Part shown: piece after piece, positions 49,985-59,337 of the stretch | Layout of the letters: each line of letters begins with the position of its first letter | Position numbering within the stretch: position 1 is the stretch's first letter | DNA from: Roseovarius pacificus | GTDB taxonomy: Bacteria; Pseudomonadota; Alphaproteobacteria; Rhodobacterales; Rhodobacteraceae | DNA length: 64,000 nucleotides | Assembly (NCBI RefSeq): GCF_900142665.1 | Contig: NZ_FRBR01000007.1 | Coordinates: forward strand, 62,001 to 126,000 | Direction: 5' to 3' | The notes under the pieces: generated by a model | Database searches by the model: none | Told to the model about the DNA's origin: nothing | The model's input: the letters and a program-made list of their open reading frames with translations, nothing else | Position numbers and translations under genes: made by a program

Positions 49985-50926
49985 ATGAGCCGAGCATTCG
50001 TATTTCCGGGGCAGGGGGCGCAGACGATTGGCATGGGCCGGGCACTGGCCGAAGCGTACCCGTCTGCAAAGGCGGTTTTCGACGAGGTCGATGAGGCCCT
50101 GGGCGAAAAGCTGAGCGATCTCATCTGGGAGGGCGAGCAAGACACGCTGACCCTGACGCAAAACGCGCAACCCGCGCTGATGGCGACCTCGCTGGCGGCG
50201 ATGCGCGCGCTTGAGGCCGAAGGGGTGGCGATTGATGCGGCGTCGATGGTGGCCGGGCACTCTTTGGGAGAATATTCGGCATTGGCCGCTGCCGGGGCGC
50301 TGAGTGTGGCGGACTGCGCCCGCCTGCTGCGCACGCGTGGCGAGGCCATGCAAAAGGCCGTGCCGGTGGGCGAGGGCGCGATGGCCGCAATTCTGGGCCT
50401 CGATCTGGAGGCCGTGCGCGACGTGGCCGGGGCTGCCGCGCAGGGTGAGGTCTGTCAGGCCGCCAACGATAACGATCCGGGGCAGGTCGTGGTCTCGGGG
50501 CACAAGGCCGCCGTGGAGCGTGCGGTGGAGATTGCCAAGGAAAAGGGCGCGAAGCGGGCCATGTTGCTGCCGGTCAGCGCGCCGTTCCACTGTGCCCTGA
50601 TGCAGCCCGCCGCCGATGTGATGGCCGAGGCCTTGAGCGCCGTGGACATCGCCGCGCCCAAGGTGCCGCTGGTGGCCAATGTCCGCGCCGCTGCGGTGAC
50701 GGACCCGGATGAGATCCGCCAGTTGCTGGTCGAGCAGGTGACGGGATCGGTTCGCTGGCGTGAATCGGTGCTTTATATGGCCGCTCAGGGCGTGACCGAG
50801 GTCTGGGAGATCGGCGCGGGCAAGGCGCTAAGCGGGATGATCCGCCGGATCGACCGGGCATTGGCGACCCGTGCGGTCGGCACGCCCGAGGACGTGAATG
50901 CGGCGGTCGAGGCGCTGAACGGCTAG
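49985..50926 (+). CDS. fabD: Malonyl-CoA:ACP transacylase
   Basis: Loads malonate onto ACP for fatty acid synthesis, 313 residues. AFVFPGQGAQTIGMG opens it; the nucleophile motif GHSLGEYSAL is near residue 90, and the active-site His is in SAPFHCALM. It starts at ATG 49985. First gene of the fab cluster. Confidence 0.97.
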   Translation: MSRAFVFPGQGAQTIGMGRALAEAYPSAKAVFDEVDEALGEKLSDLIWEGEQDTLTLTQNAQPALMATSLAAMRALEAEGVAIDAASMVAGHSLGEYSALAAAGALSVADCARLLRTRGEAMQKAVPVGEGAMAAILGLDLEAVRDVAGAAAQGEVCQAANDNDPGQVVVSGHKAAVERAVEIAKEKGAKRAMLLPVSAPFHCALMQPAADVMAEALSAVDIAAPKVPLVANVRAAAVTDPDEIRQLLVEQVTGSVRWRESVLYMAAQGVTEVWEIGAGKALSGMIRRIDRALATRAVGTPEDVNAAVEALNG

Positions 50927-50998
50927 GGCCGGGACAAAACGAATTGTCTTGCCGGATGTCCTGTGGATATCCGGCGATGAAGCAAAAGGATATGCAAG

Positions 50999-51736
50999 AT
51001 GTTTGATCTGACAGGAAAAACCGCCCTCGTCACAGGTGCGTCGGGTGGGATCGGCGGCGCGATTGCACGGGCGCTGCATGGCGCAGGCGCGACCGTGGGC
51101 CTGAGCGGCACGCGCACCGAGCCGCTTGAGGCGCTGGCCTCGGAACTGGGTGAGCGTGCCCATGTCCTGCCGTGCAACCTTGGCGATGCCGAGGCGGTCG
51201 AGGCCCTGCCCAAGCAGGCCATCGAGGCCATGGGCGGGCTGGATATTCTGGTGAACAACGCCGGGATCACCCGCGACCAGATTTTCATGCGCATGTCCGA
51301 CGAGGAATGGGCGCAGGTGCTGGATGTGAACCTGACATCGTCGATGCGGCTGTGTCGGGGTGTAATGCGCACGATGATGAAGGCCCGTTGGGGGCGTATC
51401 ATCAATATCAGCTCCATCGTCGGGGCCACGGGCAATCCCGGTCAGGCCAACTATGCCGCCTCCAAGGCGGGTCTTGTCGGGATGACCAAATCCATCGCCT
51501 ATGAGGTCGCCAGCCGCGGGATCACCGCCAATGCCGTGGCGCCGGGGTTCATTGCGACGGCGATGACCGACAAGCTGACCGACGATCAGAAAGACAAGAT
51601 CAACGCGCAAATCCCTGCCGCACGCATGGGCGCGCCCGAGGAAATCGCCGCCGCCGTATTGTATCTGGCCAGCCCCGAGGCCGGGTATGTCACCGGCACG
51701 ACGTTGCACGTGAATGGCGGCATGGCCATGATCTGA
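50999..51736 (+). CDS. fabG: 3-oxoacyl-ACP reductase
   Basis: NADPH-dependent reductase of the fatty acid elongation cycle, 245 residues. The SDR motifs are intact: TGASGGIGGAIA, NNAGITRD, INISSIVG and catalytic YAASKAGLVG with the C-terminal YVTGTTLHVNGGMAM. It follows fabD by 72 bp. Confidence 0.97.
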   Translation: MFDLTGKTALVTGASGGIGGAIARALHGAGATVGLSGTRTEPLEALASELGERAHVLPCNLGDAEAVEALPKQAIEAMGGLDILVNNAGITRDQIFMRMSDEEWAQVLDVNLTSSMRLCRGVMRTMMKARWGRIINISSIVGATGNPGQANYAASKAGLVGMTKSIAYEVASRGITANAVAPGFIATAMTDKLTDDQKDKINAQIPAARMGAPEEIAAAVLYLASPEAGYVTGTTLHVNGGMAMI

Positions 51737-52190
51737 GCCGCGGGTTCCGGTCTGCACGTCCTGCGGGAATCAGTGGATGCGATGCGATGACCGGGGCCGG
51801 AGATTGTTTGCATCCGGGCCCCTGACCGCTGCGTATCAGGCCGGGATCAGGGGGCGGATGGCCTTGCGTAAGGGCCGCTTGCTGTGGTTTGTTATGTTTC
51901 GCCAACAGCTTAGCGATCACGCTGCGGAGTTTGGGGCGACCATGGCTCCGGTTCGGCTCCGTCGGGGCGGCAGCGGCCGGTCGGGTGGCCATTGGCGAAA
52001 GGATTTGCCAACGGCGCGCCATGTGCTATAGGCGGCGCAGTTCGGCTGGGAGGTGGCATTCGCCCGTCCGGGCCACCCGCTTTGGCGGGATGAGACATCC
52101 GCCCCGTGGGGCATAACCAAAGCCGCTTCCCGGCTGGGGCAGGGGCAGCAAAGCGGGTCGGCAGACCCCGAAGTAAATGAGGATTATGAC
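51737..52190. other. 454-bp region between fabG and acpP
   Basis: No convincing gene was seen; open frames here do not match a family. It ends with the acpP promoter and a roughly 150-nt leader with GC-rich palindromes (for example CATCCGCCCCGTGGGGC near 52099). Confidence 0.55.
52005..52032 (+). promoter_or_regulatory. Candidate promoter of acpP
   Basis: TTGCCA (-35) and TATAGG (-10) are separated by 16 bp, about 160 bp ahead of the acpP start. A separate promoter plus the terminator behind acpP suggests that this highly expressed gene is transcribed alone. Confidence 0.45.
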
Positions 52191-52424
52191 ATGAGCGATA
52201 TCGCAGACCGCGTGAAGAAAATCGTCGTAGAGCATCTGGGTGTGGAAGAGGACAAGGTTGTCGAGAACGCCTCGTTCATCGACGATCTGGGCGCAGACAG
52301 CCTTGACACGGTCGAACTGGTCATGGCCTTCGAGGAAGAGTTCGGTATCGAGATTCCCGACGATGCAGCCGAAACCATCCAGACCTTCGGCGATGCTGTG
52401 AAATTCATCAGCGAAGCATCGTAA
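52191..52424 (+). CDS. acpP: Acyl carrier protein
   Basis: Acidic 77-residue carrier for fatty acyl chains. The phosphopantetheine attachment motif [10 protein letters not shown] has the serine at residue 37. The RBS is GAGGAT. It is flanked by its own candidate promoter and a strong terminator. Confidence 0.98.
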   Translation: MSDIADRVKKIVVEHLGVEEDKVVENASFIDDLGADSLDTVELVMAFEEEFGIEIPDDAAETIQTFGDAVKFISEAS

Positions 52425-52451
52425 GCAAGACGCTCACCCGATCGGGTGACA

Positions 52452-52482
52452 GGCCCCTGCCGGTTCGGCAGGGGCCTTTTTC
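52452..52482 (+). terminator. Rho-independent terminator of acpP
   Basis: A 10-bp stem GGCCCCTGCC/GGCAGGGGCC with a 5-nt loop is followed by TTTTTTC. Confidence 0.9.
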
Positions 52483-52631
52483 GTGTCTGTATTGGGGGCA
52501 GGAAAATTTGGCGAGGGCGTTAATCGATGCTATGATGCCGATTTGTTGACATCCCGCCCCGCCATCTGCTGGCAAGATCATGCTGTCCCGATAGGTCGGG
52601 GTATAGTTTTCGCAACGGAAGGTCTGTGGCC

Positions 52632-53375
52632 ATGATCATCTATCCCACCCTCGAACTGATGAACGGTAAATGCGTGTCGCTGACGCGTGGCCGGCTGAAT
52701 GAACCGGTGATCTGGCATGTGGACCCGGTTGAAACCGCCCGCGGCTTTGCCGCCGCCGGTGCCGAATGGATTCACGTGACGGACATCGACGCCCTGACGG
52801 GCGAGGGAAACAATGACGATCTGATCGGGGACATCATCCGTGCCGCCGGTACACCTGTCCAGCTTGGTGGCGGGTTCCGCTCGCGCGAGCGGGTTGAAAG
52901 CTGGATCGACCGTGGCGCGGGCCGCGTCGTGATCGGCACGATGGCGGCGCATGATCCGGATTTGTTGCGTGAACTGGCCAAACTGCATCCTGACCAGATC
53001 GTTCTGGCCGTGGATATCTATGAGGGCTCTGTCATGACCGAAGGCTGGAAATCGCGCAGCGCCTTCGAACCGGAGACCTATGTCAAGGCTTTCGACGATG
53101 CGCCTCTGGCGGGAATTATCGTTACGGATATCGACGCCGATATCGAGGACAGCGATGGCAGCCTTGCCGTGATCACCGGCCTTGCCGCGCAGACTCACCA
53201 CCCGGTCATTGCACGTGGGACCGTAAGCAGCGCCGACGATGTATCGCGGTTGAAATACGTGCCCAACATTGCCGGGACACTGATTGGCCGGGCTTTGCTG
53301 TCCAAGGATGTCGATCTGGCCGAGGCCATCGCCATGGGCCATGCCGAGACCGAACCGCAGGCCGAGTTTCAGTAA
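52632..53375 (+). CDS. HisA-like TIM-barrel protein with altered catalytic residue
   Basis: 247 residues, (beta/alpha)8 barrel of the HisA/HisF type. The N-terminal catalytic motif of HisA, PAIDL with its Asp, reads PTLEL, i.e. Asp to Glu. The second Asp (LAVDIYEG) and the TDID motif (IIVTDIDADIED) remain, and phosphate-binding glycines (QLGGGFRS, VIGTMAAHD) are present. It lies between acpP and fabF, away from histidine genes, so it is unlikely to be the biosynthetic hisA. ATG 52632 has GGAAGG at suitable distance; a GTG at 52626 is an alternative. Confidence 0.78.
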   Translation: MIIYPTLELMNGKCVSLTRGRLNEPVIWHVDPVETARGFAAAGAEWIHVTDIDALTGEGNNDDLIGDIIRAAGTPVQLGGGFRSRERVESWIDRGAGRVVIGTMAAHDPDLLRELAKLHPDQIVLAVDIYEGSVMTEGWKSRSAFEPETYVKAFDDAPLAGIIVTDIDADIEDSDGSLAVITGLAAQTHHPVIARGTVSSADDVSRLKYVPNIAGTLIGRALLSKDVDLAEAIAMGHAETEPQAEFQ

Positions 53376-53504
53376 ACAGGAATTCAAACCGGGTCATCGG
53401 CGGAGTGGCGTCAACATGGCCCGGCGCATGCAGCGCCGCTCTTGCCCCCCGGTGGCAAGGCGGGTTATGAGCAACCCTTGAAGAGGTAAGGAAAGGGCAG
53501 AAGC

Positions 53505-54764
53505 ATGCGTCGAGTGGTTGTCACGGGGCTGGGGTTGGTCACGCCTTTGGCGTCCGGCGTTGAAAAAACGTGGGCACGGCTTCTGGACGGACAATCGGGG
53601 GCGGGAACCATTACCCGTTTCGATCCCCAGAACGTGGCGACGAAATATGCCTGCGAGGTGCTGCTTGGCGATGGCTCGGACGGGACGTTCAACGCCGATG
53701 ACCACATGGCGCCCAAAGAGCGCCGCAAGGTGGATGACTTCATCCTTTACGGTGTCGCCGCCGCCGATATGGCGGTCAAGGATGCGGGCTGGACCCCTGA
53801 AGACGAAGAGAGCCGTGAGCGCACGGGCGTGATGCTGGGCTCGGGGATCGGCGGGTTGCGCTCGATCGAGGAGACCACGCTGCTTATTCGCGACAAGGGC
53901 GTGCGCCGTGTGTCGCCGTTCTTTATTCCCGGTGCGCTGATCAACCTGATCAGCGGGCAGGTCAGCATTCGTTACGGGTTCAAGGGGCCCAACCATTCGG
54001 TGGTGACGGCCTGTTCCACGGGGGCGCATGCCATCGGGGATGCGTCGCGCCTGATCCAGTATGGCGATGCCGATGTGATGGTGGCCGGCGGGGCCGAGGC
54101 GGCGATCTGTGAGATCGGGATCGCCGGGTTCAACGCCTGCAAGGCGCTCAGCACCAAGCGCGCCGACGACCCGCAGCGCGCCAGCCGTCCCTATGACGAA
54201 GATCGCGACGGGTTCGTCATGGGCGAGGGCGCGGGCGTGGTCGTGCTGGAGGAATACGAACACGCCAAGGCGCGCGGCGCCAAGATCTATGCCGAGGTTC
54301 TGGGCTATGGCCTGTCGGGCGATGCCTATCACATCACCGCGCCCTCCGAGGATGGCGATGGTGGGTTCCGGGCGATGACATCCGCGTTGAAACATGCCGG
54401 TGTCGATCCGTCCGAGGTGGATTACATCAACGCGCATGGCACCAGCACCATGGCGGACACGATCGAACTGAAAGCGGTCGAGCGTCTGCTGGGCGACGCC
54501 GCGGGGCAGGCGACCATGAGTTCGACCAAGTCGTCGGTCGGGCACCTTCTGGGGGCGGCGGGCGCGATCGAGGCGATCTTCTCGATTCTCGCGATCCGCG
54601 ATCAGGTTGCGCCGCCGACGATCAATCTTGAAAACCCGGCGGTCGACACCGCGCTCGATCTGGCGCCGAATGCCAAGCGGGAACGCAAGATCGACGTGGC
54701 GATTTCGAACAGCTTCGGCTTTGGCGGCACGAATGCCTGCCTGTGCATTGGGAAACCGCGCTGA
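53505..54764 (+). CDS. fabF: 3-oxoacyl-ACP synthase II
   Basis: Condensing enzyme of fatty acid elongation, 419 residues. The Cys-His-His triad is in VVTACSTGAHA, YINAHGTSTMAD and SSVGHLLGAAGAIEA. It ends with the FGFGGTNACL motif. The stop overlaps the mltG start (TGATG). Confidence 0.97.
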   Translation: MRRVVVTGLGLVTPLASGVEKTWARLLDGQSGAGTITRFDPQNVATKYACEVLLGDGSDGTFNADDHMAPKERRKVDDFILYGVAAADMAVKDAGWTPEDEESRERTGVMLGSGIGGLRSIEETTLLIRDKGVRRVSPFFIPGALINLISGQVSIRYGFKGPNHSVVTACSTGAHAIGDASRLIQYGDADVMVAGGAEAAICEIGIAGFNACKALSTKRADDPQRASRPYDEDRDGFVMGEGAGVVVLEEYEHAKARGAKIYAEVLGYGLSGDAYHITAPSEDGDGGFRAMTSALKHAGVDPSEVDYINAHGTSTMADTIELKAVERLLGDAAGQATMSSTKSSVGHLLGAAGAIEAIFSILAIRDQVAPPTINLENPAVDTALDLAPNAKRERKIDVAISNSFGFGGTNACLCIGKPR

Positions 54765-55918
54765 TGTGGCGGCATATCGCCTCGAATTTCCTGACCTTTC
54801 TGGTGGTGATCGTGTTCCTGATCGGGGGCGTGATCCTGTGGGGGCAGTCGGAATATAACGCCACCGGTCCGCTGGACGATCCGATCTGCCTGCGTGTCGA
54901 GCGCGGCAGCAACATGCGCGCGATTTCGCGGCGGCTGGCCGATGAAGGGGCGATCAGCAACGGGACGATCTTTCGGGTCGCAACCGAATACACCGACAAG
55001 ACCGCCCTTCTGAAAGCCGGGAGCTGGCTGATCCCCGAGGGGGCCAGCATGTCCGAGATCGCCGATCTGATCACCAAGGGCGGGGCCAGCACCTGTGGCA
55101 CCGAAGTGGTGTACCGGATCGGGGTCAACCGCGCGGGTGTGGAAGTGCGCGAGCTGGACCCGGCGACCAGCCGCTATGTGGAGATGGCCGCGTTTATCCC
55201 CGGAGAAGAGGACGCCCCCGCCCTGTTTCAGTCGGTGCGCGAAAAGGCCGATACGCGCTATCGCATTGCAATGGCCGAGGGCGTGACCAGCTGGCAGGTC
55301 GTCAACGCATTGAATTTAATGGATATTCTGGACGGCGAAATCGAGGAGATTCCCGCCGAAGGCAGTCTTGCGCCCGACAGTTACGAGGTGCGCGAGGGCG
55401 ACACCCGCGAAAGCGTGATTGCGCGGATGCGGGAGGCGCAGGATGTGATTTTGGCGGGGGCCTGGGAATCGCGGCAGGAGGGGTTGCCGCTGGAGGGGCC
55501 GTATGAGGCCTTGATCCTGGCGTCGATCATCGAGAAGGAAACCGGCATCGCGGAAGAGCGCGGGCAGGTGGCCAGCGTGTTCGTCAACCGCCTGCGGGAG
55601 GGGATGCGGCTGCAGACCGACCCGACGGTGATCTACGGGATCACCAAGGGCGAGGGTATTCTGGGGCGGGGGTTGCGTCAGAGTGAGCTTCGGTCCGAAA
55701 CCCCTTGGAATACTTATGTAATTCCGGGTCTTCCGCCGACGCCGATCGCCAATCCGGGCCGCGCCAGCATCGAAGCGGCGGTCAACCCCGAGGAGACCGA
55801 CTATATCTTCTTCGTGGCGGACGGATCGGGGGGGCATGCCTTTGCCGAGACGCTGGACGAGCATAACCGCAATGTCGCGCGCTGGCGCGAAATCGAGGCC
55901 GGGCGCACCGCGGAGTGA
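54764..55918 (+). CDS. mltG: Endolytic murein transglycosylase MltG
   Basis: Inner-membrane transglycosylase that releases nascent glycan strands, 384 residues. A membrane helix (FLTFLVVIVFLIGGVILWG) leads to a LysM-like subdomain and the YceG catalytic domain with ILASIIEKETG, containing the catalytic Glu, LQTDPTVIYGI and PTPIANPGRASIEAA. It starts in the last bases of fabF, a common alphaproteobacterial arrangement. Behind its stop lies the second GTAC-type repeat. Confidence 0.96.
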   Translation: MWRHIASNFLTFLVVIVFLIGGVILWGQSEYNATGPLDDPICLRVERGSNMRAISRRLADEGAISNGTIFRVATEYTDKTALLKAGSWLIPEGASMSEIADLITKGGASTCGTEVVYRIGVNRAGVEVRELDPATSRYVEMAAFIPGEEDAPALFQSVREKADTRYRIAMAEGVTSWQVVNALNLMDILDGEIEEIPAEGSLAPDSYEVREGDTRESVIARMREAQDVILAGAWESRQEGLPLEGPYEALILASIIEKETGIAEERGQVASVFVNRLREGMRLQTDPTVIYGITKGEGILGRGLRQSELRSETPWNTYVIPGLPPTPIANPGRASIEAAVNPEETDYIFFVADGSGGHAFAETLDEHNRNVARWREIEAGRTAE

Positions 55919-56255
55919 TCCGGTCGGCCGTTTCGCCCGGTCCTGCGCGTTTCGTACGTTTTGTACGATGTGTACGCGGGTTTTGTACGAAACTCCGGGG
56001 GTGTTCGGGAATTTGCGTCCATGAGGGACGCAAATCGGCCGGTATAGGGCGCGGGATTTCTGGCAACGCATGGCGGGATGTCGAGAGCCGGGAGGGTGGC
56101 CTTTGGGGCTGCTGTGCCTGGGATCGGTTTGCGTGTTGTCTGAGGGCAGGCAGGTTGGCTGCACCTGCGGTGCGGGTGTGGCGGGTCATGAAAGCCGGAT
56201 GGTTGGGTTTGAGGCCAAGGCGGCCACCTCAATACCTGCAACGAAATGCTGGAAC
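55919..56255. repeat. 337-bp region behind mltG holding GTAC-type repeat copy 2
   Basis: Copy 2 spans 55949-56037: TTCGTAC-GTTTT-GTACGA, GTGTACGCGGGTTTT, GTACGAAA and TTTGCGTCCAT in the same order as at 18990-19070, with only scattered differences. The remainder to 56255 has no convincing gene; it leads into the less GC-rich SMI1 gene. Confidence 0.72.
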
Positions 56256-56696
56256 TTACAGCCCTAACTCTTTCTTTAAAAAATCAGAAAACATCTTTGG
56301 CCCTTCAACTTCCTCCGCATCATTTCCTTCGGAGAAAAAGAAACATTCAGGGTCGTCAGAGGTCTGAGACAAATCAAACCACGCCGCCATATATCCTTGA
56401 TGCATGAAGAAGCAAAACAGGTCGTCAAGTTGGTCAATAGATATCTCATTCTCAGAAAGCAGTTCAGGAAGCGCTGCCGTGTTTTCTAGGACATCGCTCA
56501 GAAACCAATCACTTCCTTTCAATCGGCCATGCTTATCATTACCCATCCAAAGCAAGTATTCGCGGTACGCTGCTGGAAGACGCCGCCCTAAACTCTGTTC
56601 CAGAATCGTTACATCGCGCTCGGAACATCCTCTGGGTTCGCCAAATTCTGAGGCGTAGCGCTTGGAATACGAATTTTTGATTGACGTAAGGTGCAT
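56256..56696 (-). CDS. SMI1/KNR4 (SUKH) family protein, possible immunity protein
   Basis: 146 residues from ATG 56696, which has AAAGGA upstream; longer starts at 56711 and 56753 lack one. The SUKH core is visible: GEPRGCSERDVTILEQSLG, RRLPAAYREYLLWMGN, then LDDLFCFFMHQGYMAAWFDL and a C-terminal FSDFLKKELGL. Members often neutralise toxins of polymorphic or contact-dependent systems. No toxin gene is adjacent. Visibly less GC-rich than its neighbours, suggesting acquisition. Confidence 0.82.
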   Translation of the reverse strand: MHLTSIKNSYSKRYASEFGEPRGCSERDVTILEQSLGRRLPAAYREYLLWMGNDKHGRLKGSDWFLSDVLENTAALPELLSENEISIDQLDDLFCFFMHQGYMAAWFDLSQTSDDPECFFFSEGNDAEEVEGPKMFSDFLKKELGL

Positions 56697-57428
56697 CGCA
56701 TCCTTTGACATTGGCGAAAGGGAATAAATGCTTCCTAGTGTTACTGATTTCATATGAGGCCATATCGGAAAGAAAGAAGCAATCGGCGAACGGCAGCTTT
56801 GTCCGGCTGTTATTCGGATTTAAATCGCAGAGGTCTTCCCGTGCGCGAAACAGCGCCGAAGGCGCCGCGCATCGCCGGGCCGCCCCCCGGCGCGGCGATT
56901 TGGCTGATGCAAGGACCACGCTCTGATGTTTTCATGATTTGGCTGACATAAAGCATTGCCAAATAACTGTTGGATCGCCGCACCGCGGCCCGGCGATGCG
57001 CGGCTTGGGTAACGGCAGTTTTGTCTCTCATGGCAGTCACCGGCATCAGGTGTCGCAGGTGCGCGGCTTTGATCTCTTTCGGGTTTGGCGGGCATAAACT
57101 GCGCCGAAGGATCGTTTGATCGCCATCCCGCGGTCTGGCGCTGTGCGGCTTGCGCAAGGCGTGCCTTGATTCCGGGCTGTGATGGAGGTGGGGTGGGTGT
57201 CTGGATTGAGGCCAAAGTACCGGATGCTGCGTGACGCGCGAATGCCCGTAATGCGCGGGAAGCGGAGTTTGCAAAGCTTGGCCCGTTTCCCGACAACGGC
57301 CTTTCGTGTAGGGTGCAGCGAAGGGCGGGTTGGAGGCCATTCTTCCATATTTCTGCGGCGTGGCTTATGTCTGGTTTAGTTGAAGACGTAAGGCAGACTT
57401 GCAGTGCTTTGGGGGAAAGGGTTCCAAA
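56697..57428. repeat. 732-bp gene-free region with mosaic repeat modules A1, C1 and B1
   Basis: Module A1 (56791-56905) has TTTGTCCGGCTGTTA, CAGAGGTCTTCCCGT and GCGCCGAAGGCGCCGCGCAT. C1 (56927-57015) has TTTTCATGATTTGGC, ATAAAGC and CCCGGCGATGCGCGGCTT. B1 (57066-57212) has GGCGGGCATAAACTGCGC, GTTTGATCGCCATCCCGCGG and GCTGTGATGGAGGTGGGG. Related modules are found at 58583-58713, 62252-62497 and 63280-63610. No gene was recognised; reading frames here are products of the repeats. Confidence 0.8.
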
Positions 57429-58361
57429 TTGTTTCCACTAAATCCCTCGACAGTTTTCCAATTAGTCTTGATTGGGGTTGCCTTGTCCGCAGCTCTTGCG
57501 GTGCAATGCGGCTGGCGATGGCGCATCACACTTGTTTTTATAATGGTAGCGCTTCCTGCCGCGTTTCTTTGGTCCGAAGCGCCAACAGGCCAATATGCAG
57601 GATTAGCATATTTAATCGTTCTTGGCGGGGCAGCGATTGCACTAGTTGTCGGAGTAATCTTTGGTCGCGCCCTGCGTATCGCGACCATTGGAACGATGTT
57701 TACTTTCGCGGTGATTTTCTTTGTTGCGGCCTCCGCTGCAGGGCTCCAGTTGTATCGGCAACACGTTCCAGAAAGCTGCTCGGGATCACCTATTCACGTC
57801 CGGATCGCAGGGAAAAACCTGCGTATTCCACCTGAGATGAGACCTCGCTTAAAGAACGGTGATGATATTGGCCACTTCGGGAGCGTAGATAGAAAGTCAG
57901 ATTTTGCATGGTTTTGCAGGATTAGCGAGAATGGAACCCGCCCTATCGACATGGACACAGTAGGGCTAACTCCTGCATCAAGCCATAGCGCCATGACTGC
58001 TACCTGTAGTGGCGACGAGCCGCCGAATTGGTGTAGCATTTACTCCCCTGAGCCATATCGATTCATAGGGAATATTCTTATTGCACCAGAGGCCGAACCT
58101 GGCTTCCATTTACCGTATTGGAAGGAAGGTGGCTCCCTTAAGAAGGACCGACAAGGAGACCTAAATTTCGGCTCAGTTTGTCTATTGTCGGATGCAGACT
58201 CCCTAACTCAATGCTGGGCTTGGCAGCCGTTTGGCGAAGGGTCGCGTTTAACAATTAGCACAAACAACCTTGACCGAACATTTGACGGTATGCCGATTGA
58301 GCAGGCCCGAGAGATGATACGCCAAGCACGAAAAGTTGCTCTATCAATAATTGACCAGTGA
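57429..58361 (+). CDS. Hypothetical membrane protein, unknown family
   Basis: 310 residues from TTG 57429, with AAAGGG upstream. Three to four hydrophobic helices come first (VFQLVLIGVALSAALAV, ITLVFIMVALPAAFLW, LAYLIVLGGAAIALVVGVIF, FTFAVIFFVAASAAGLQLY). A soluble, probably extracytoplasmic domain of about 190 residues with several Cys follows (VPESCSGSP, WFCRISENG, CSGDEPPNWCSIY). No family is recognised. Its lower GC content and its position between repeat modules suggest an accessory gene. Confidence 0.65.
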   Translation: MFPLNPSTVFQLVLIGVALSAALAVQCGWRWRITLVFIMVALPAAFLWSEAPTGQYAGLAYLIVLGGAAIALVVGVIFGRALRIATIGTMFTFAVIFFVAASAAGLQLYRQHVPESCSGSPIHVRIAGKNLRIPPEMRPRLKNGDDIGHFGSVDRKSDFAWFCRISENGTRPIDMDTVGLTPASSHSAMTATCSGDEPPNWCSIYSPEPYRFIGNILIAPEAEPGFHLPYWKEGGSLKKDRQGDLNFGSVCLLSDADSLTQCWAWQPFGEGSRLTISTNNLDRTFDGMPIEQAREMIRQARKVALSIIDQ

Positions 58362-58757
58362 TCGAAGCCAGAGCAAACGTTCGGCCTTCGCTTCGATGGC
58401 TGCAAAGCGGACGTTGGGCGGCAAAATTTCTACAGTCGATTTGTCCCGCATTTTACCAGTTCGCGACCCATGCGGTGAAGGTCAGCTATCACAGAATTGA
58501 GCTAAGGGCTGTGGGTCCGCTCCGGGCTGTGACCCGTCATTGGTGCGATTGCGGCAAACGGCAGTTCCGTCCCTTATAGCAGTCATCGGCACCGTGTCCG
58601 GCTGTGAAACCGCAGAGGTCTTCCCGTGCGCGGCGCCTTCGGCCGCTGTTTCGCGCGAGTGGGAAGACCTCTGCGGGTACAATCCAGACAACAGCCGGAC
58701 ACAGTGCCGATGGTCGGCATGTGGAACAAGGGAAACTTTGGGGACAAACATGATAGG
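58362..58757. repeat. 396-bp gene-free region with a long inverted repeat made of two facing A modules
   Basis: CCGCAGAGGTCTTCCC (58610-58625) pairs perfectly with GGGAAGACCTCTGCGG (58661-58676). Outside it CATCGGCACCGTGTCCGGCTGT (58584-58605) pairs with its near-exact complement at 58691-58712. The two arms are copies of module A in opposite orientation. No gene was seen in the rest. Confidence 0.85.
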
Positions 58758-59150
58758 TCAGTCTATCACGGCGAAAATCTCAATTACGTTGTAGTCTGGA
58801 TCGCGGAAAAACAGAGTTCTATGTCCGAAGTCCTGATCAACGGGCCCTTCGACGATGATGACCTCTTCGCGAAGAAGATATGAGTGCCATCGGTCAACAG
58901 CATCGTACTGAACCTGAAATGCCAATTGCACACTGACGGACTGCTTGGGAACGTCTTTGTCGTTCCACATCAGCCATTTGCCGCGCGGTCTCAGCGCAAG
59001 AAAAGTTGCGCCGCAATCGAACCGCACCCACTCAGGATGATCTTCGACAAGGCGAAGCCCGACGACATTGAGATAGAATGCCCTGGCAGTCGAGATGCTT
59101 CGGCATGGTAATATGATGTAATCCAGTTGGACGAGTGTGGTTGGTTTCAT
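58758..59150 (-). CDS. VOC (glyoxalase/bleomycin resistance) superfamily protein
   Basis: 130 residues with the paired beta-alpha-beta-beta-beta fold of VOC proteins. The start is VQLDYIILPCRSISTARAFY with GLRLVEDHPEWVRFDCG, and the C-terminal half contains GHRTLFFRDPDYNVIEIFA, including the conserved Glu ligand. The substrate is unknown. It is less GC-rich than neighbours and bordered on one side by the large inverted repeat. Confidence 0.82.
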   Translation of the reverse strand: MKPTTLVQLDYIILPCRSISTARAFYLNVVGLRLVEDHPEWVRFDCGATFLALRPRGKWLMWNDKDVPKQSVSVQLAFQVQYDAVDRWHSYLLREEVIIVEGPVDQDFGHRTLFFRDPDYNVIEIFAVID

Positions 59151-59337
59151 CGGTCCATTGTAGGTACAAGCGACAAAGCATCACGACCCGAAACTTGCGC
59201 AATTTCATATCCGCTTCGGCCTCATTCCAGACATTCCCCTCGCGATCCATAAATACCCGGTTCGCCCTCAAAGGAACCACCTGTGCCACAAAGAAAGACC
59301 TCTCTGGCACGGGCCTCGGCGACGATGGCCACCCCCC

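Noticed and set aside
57046..57348. Small frames in the repeat regions, such as MAIKRSF-like peptides at 57046, 62120 and 63181
   Set aside because: They resemble one another because the repeat DNA is shared, not because of coding constraint; frames drift and lack ribosome binding sites.
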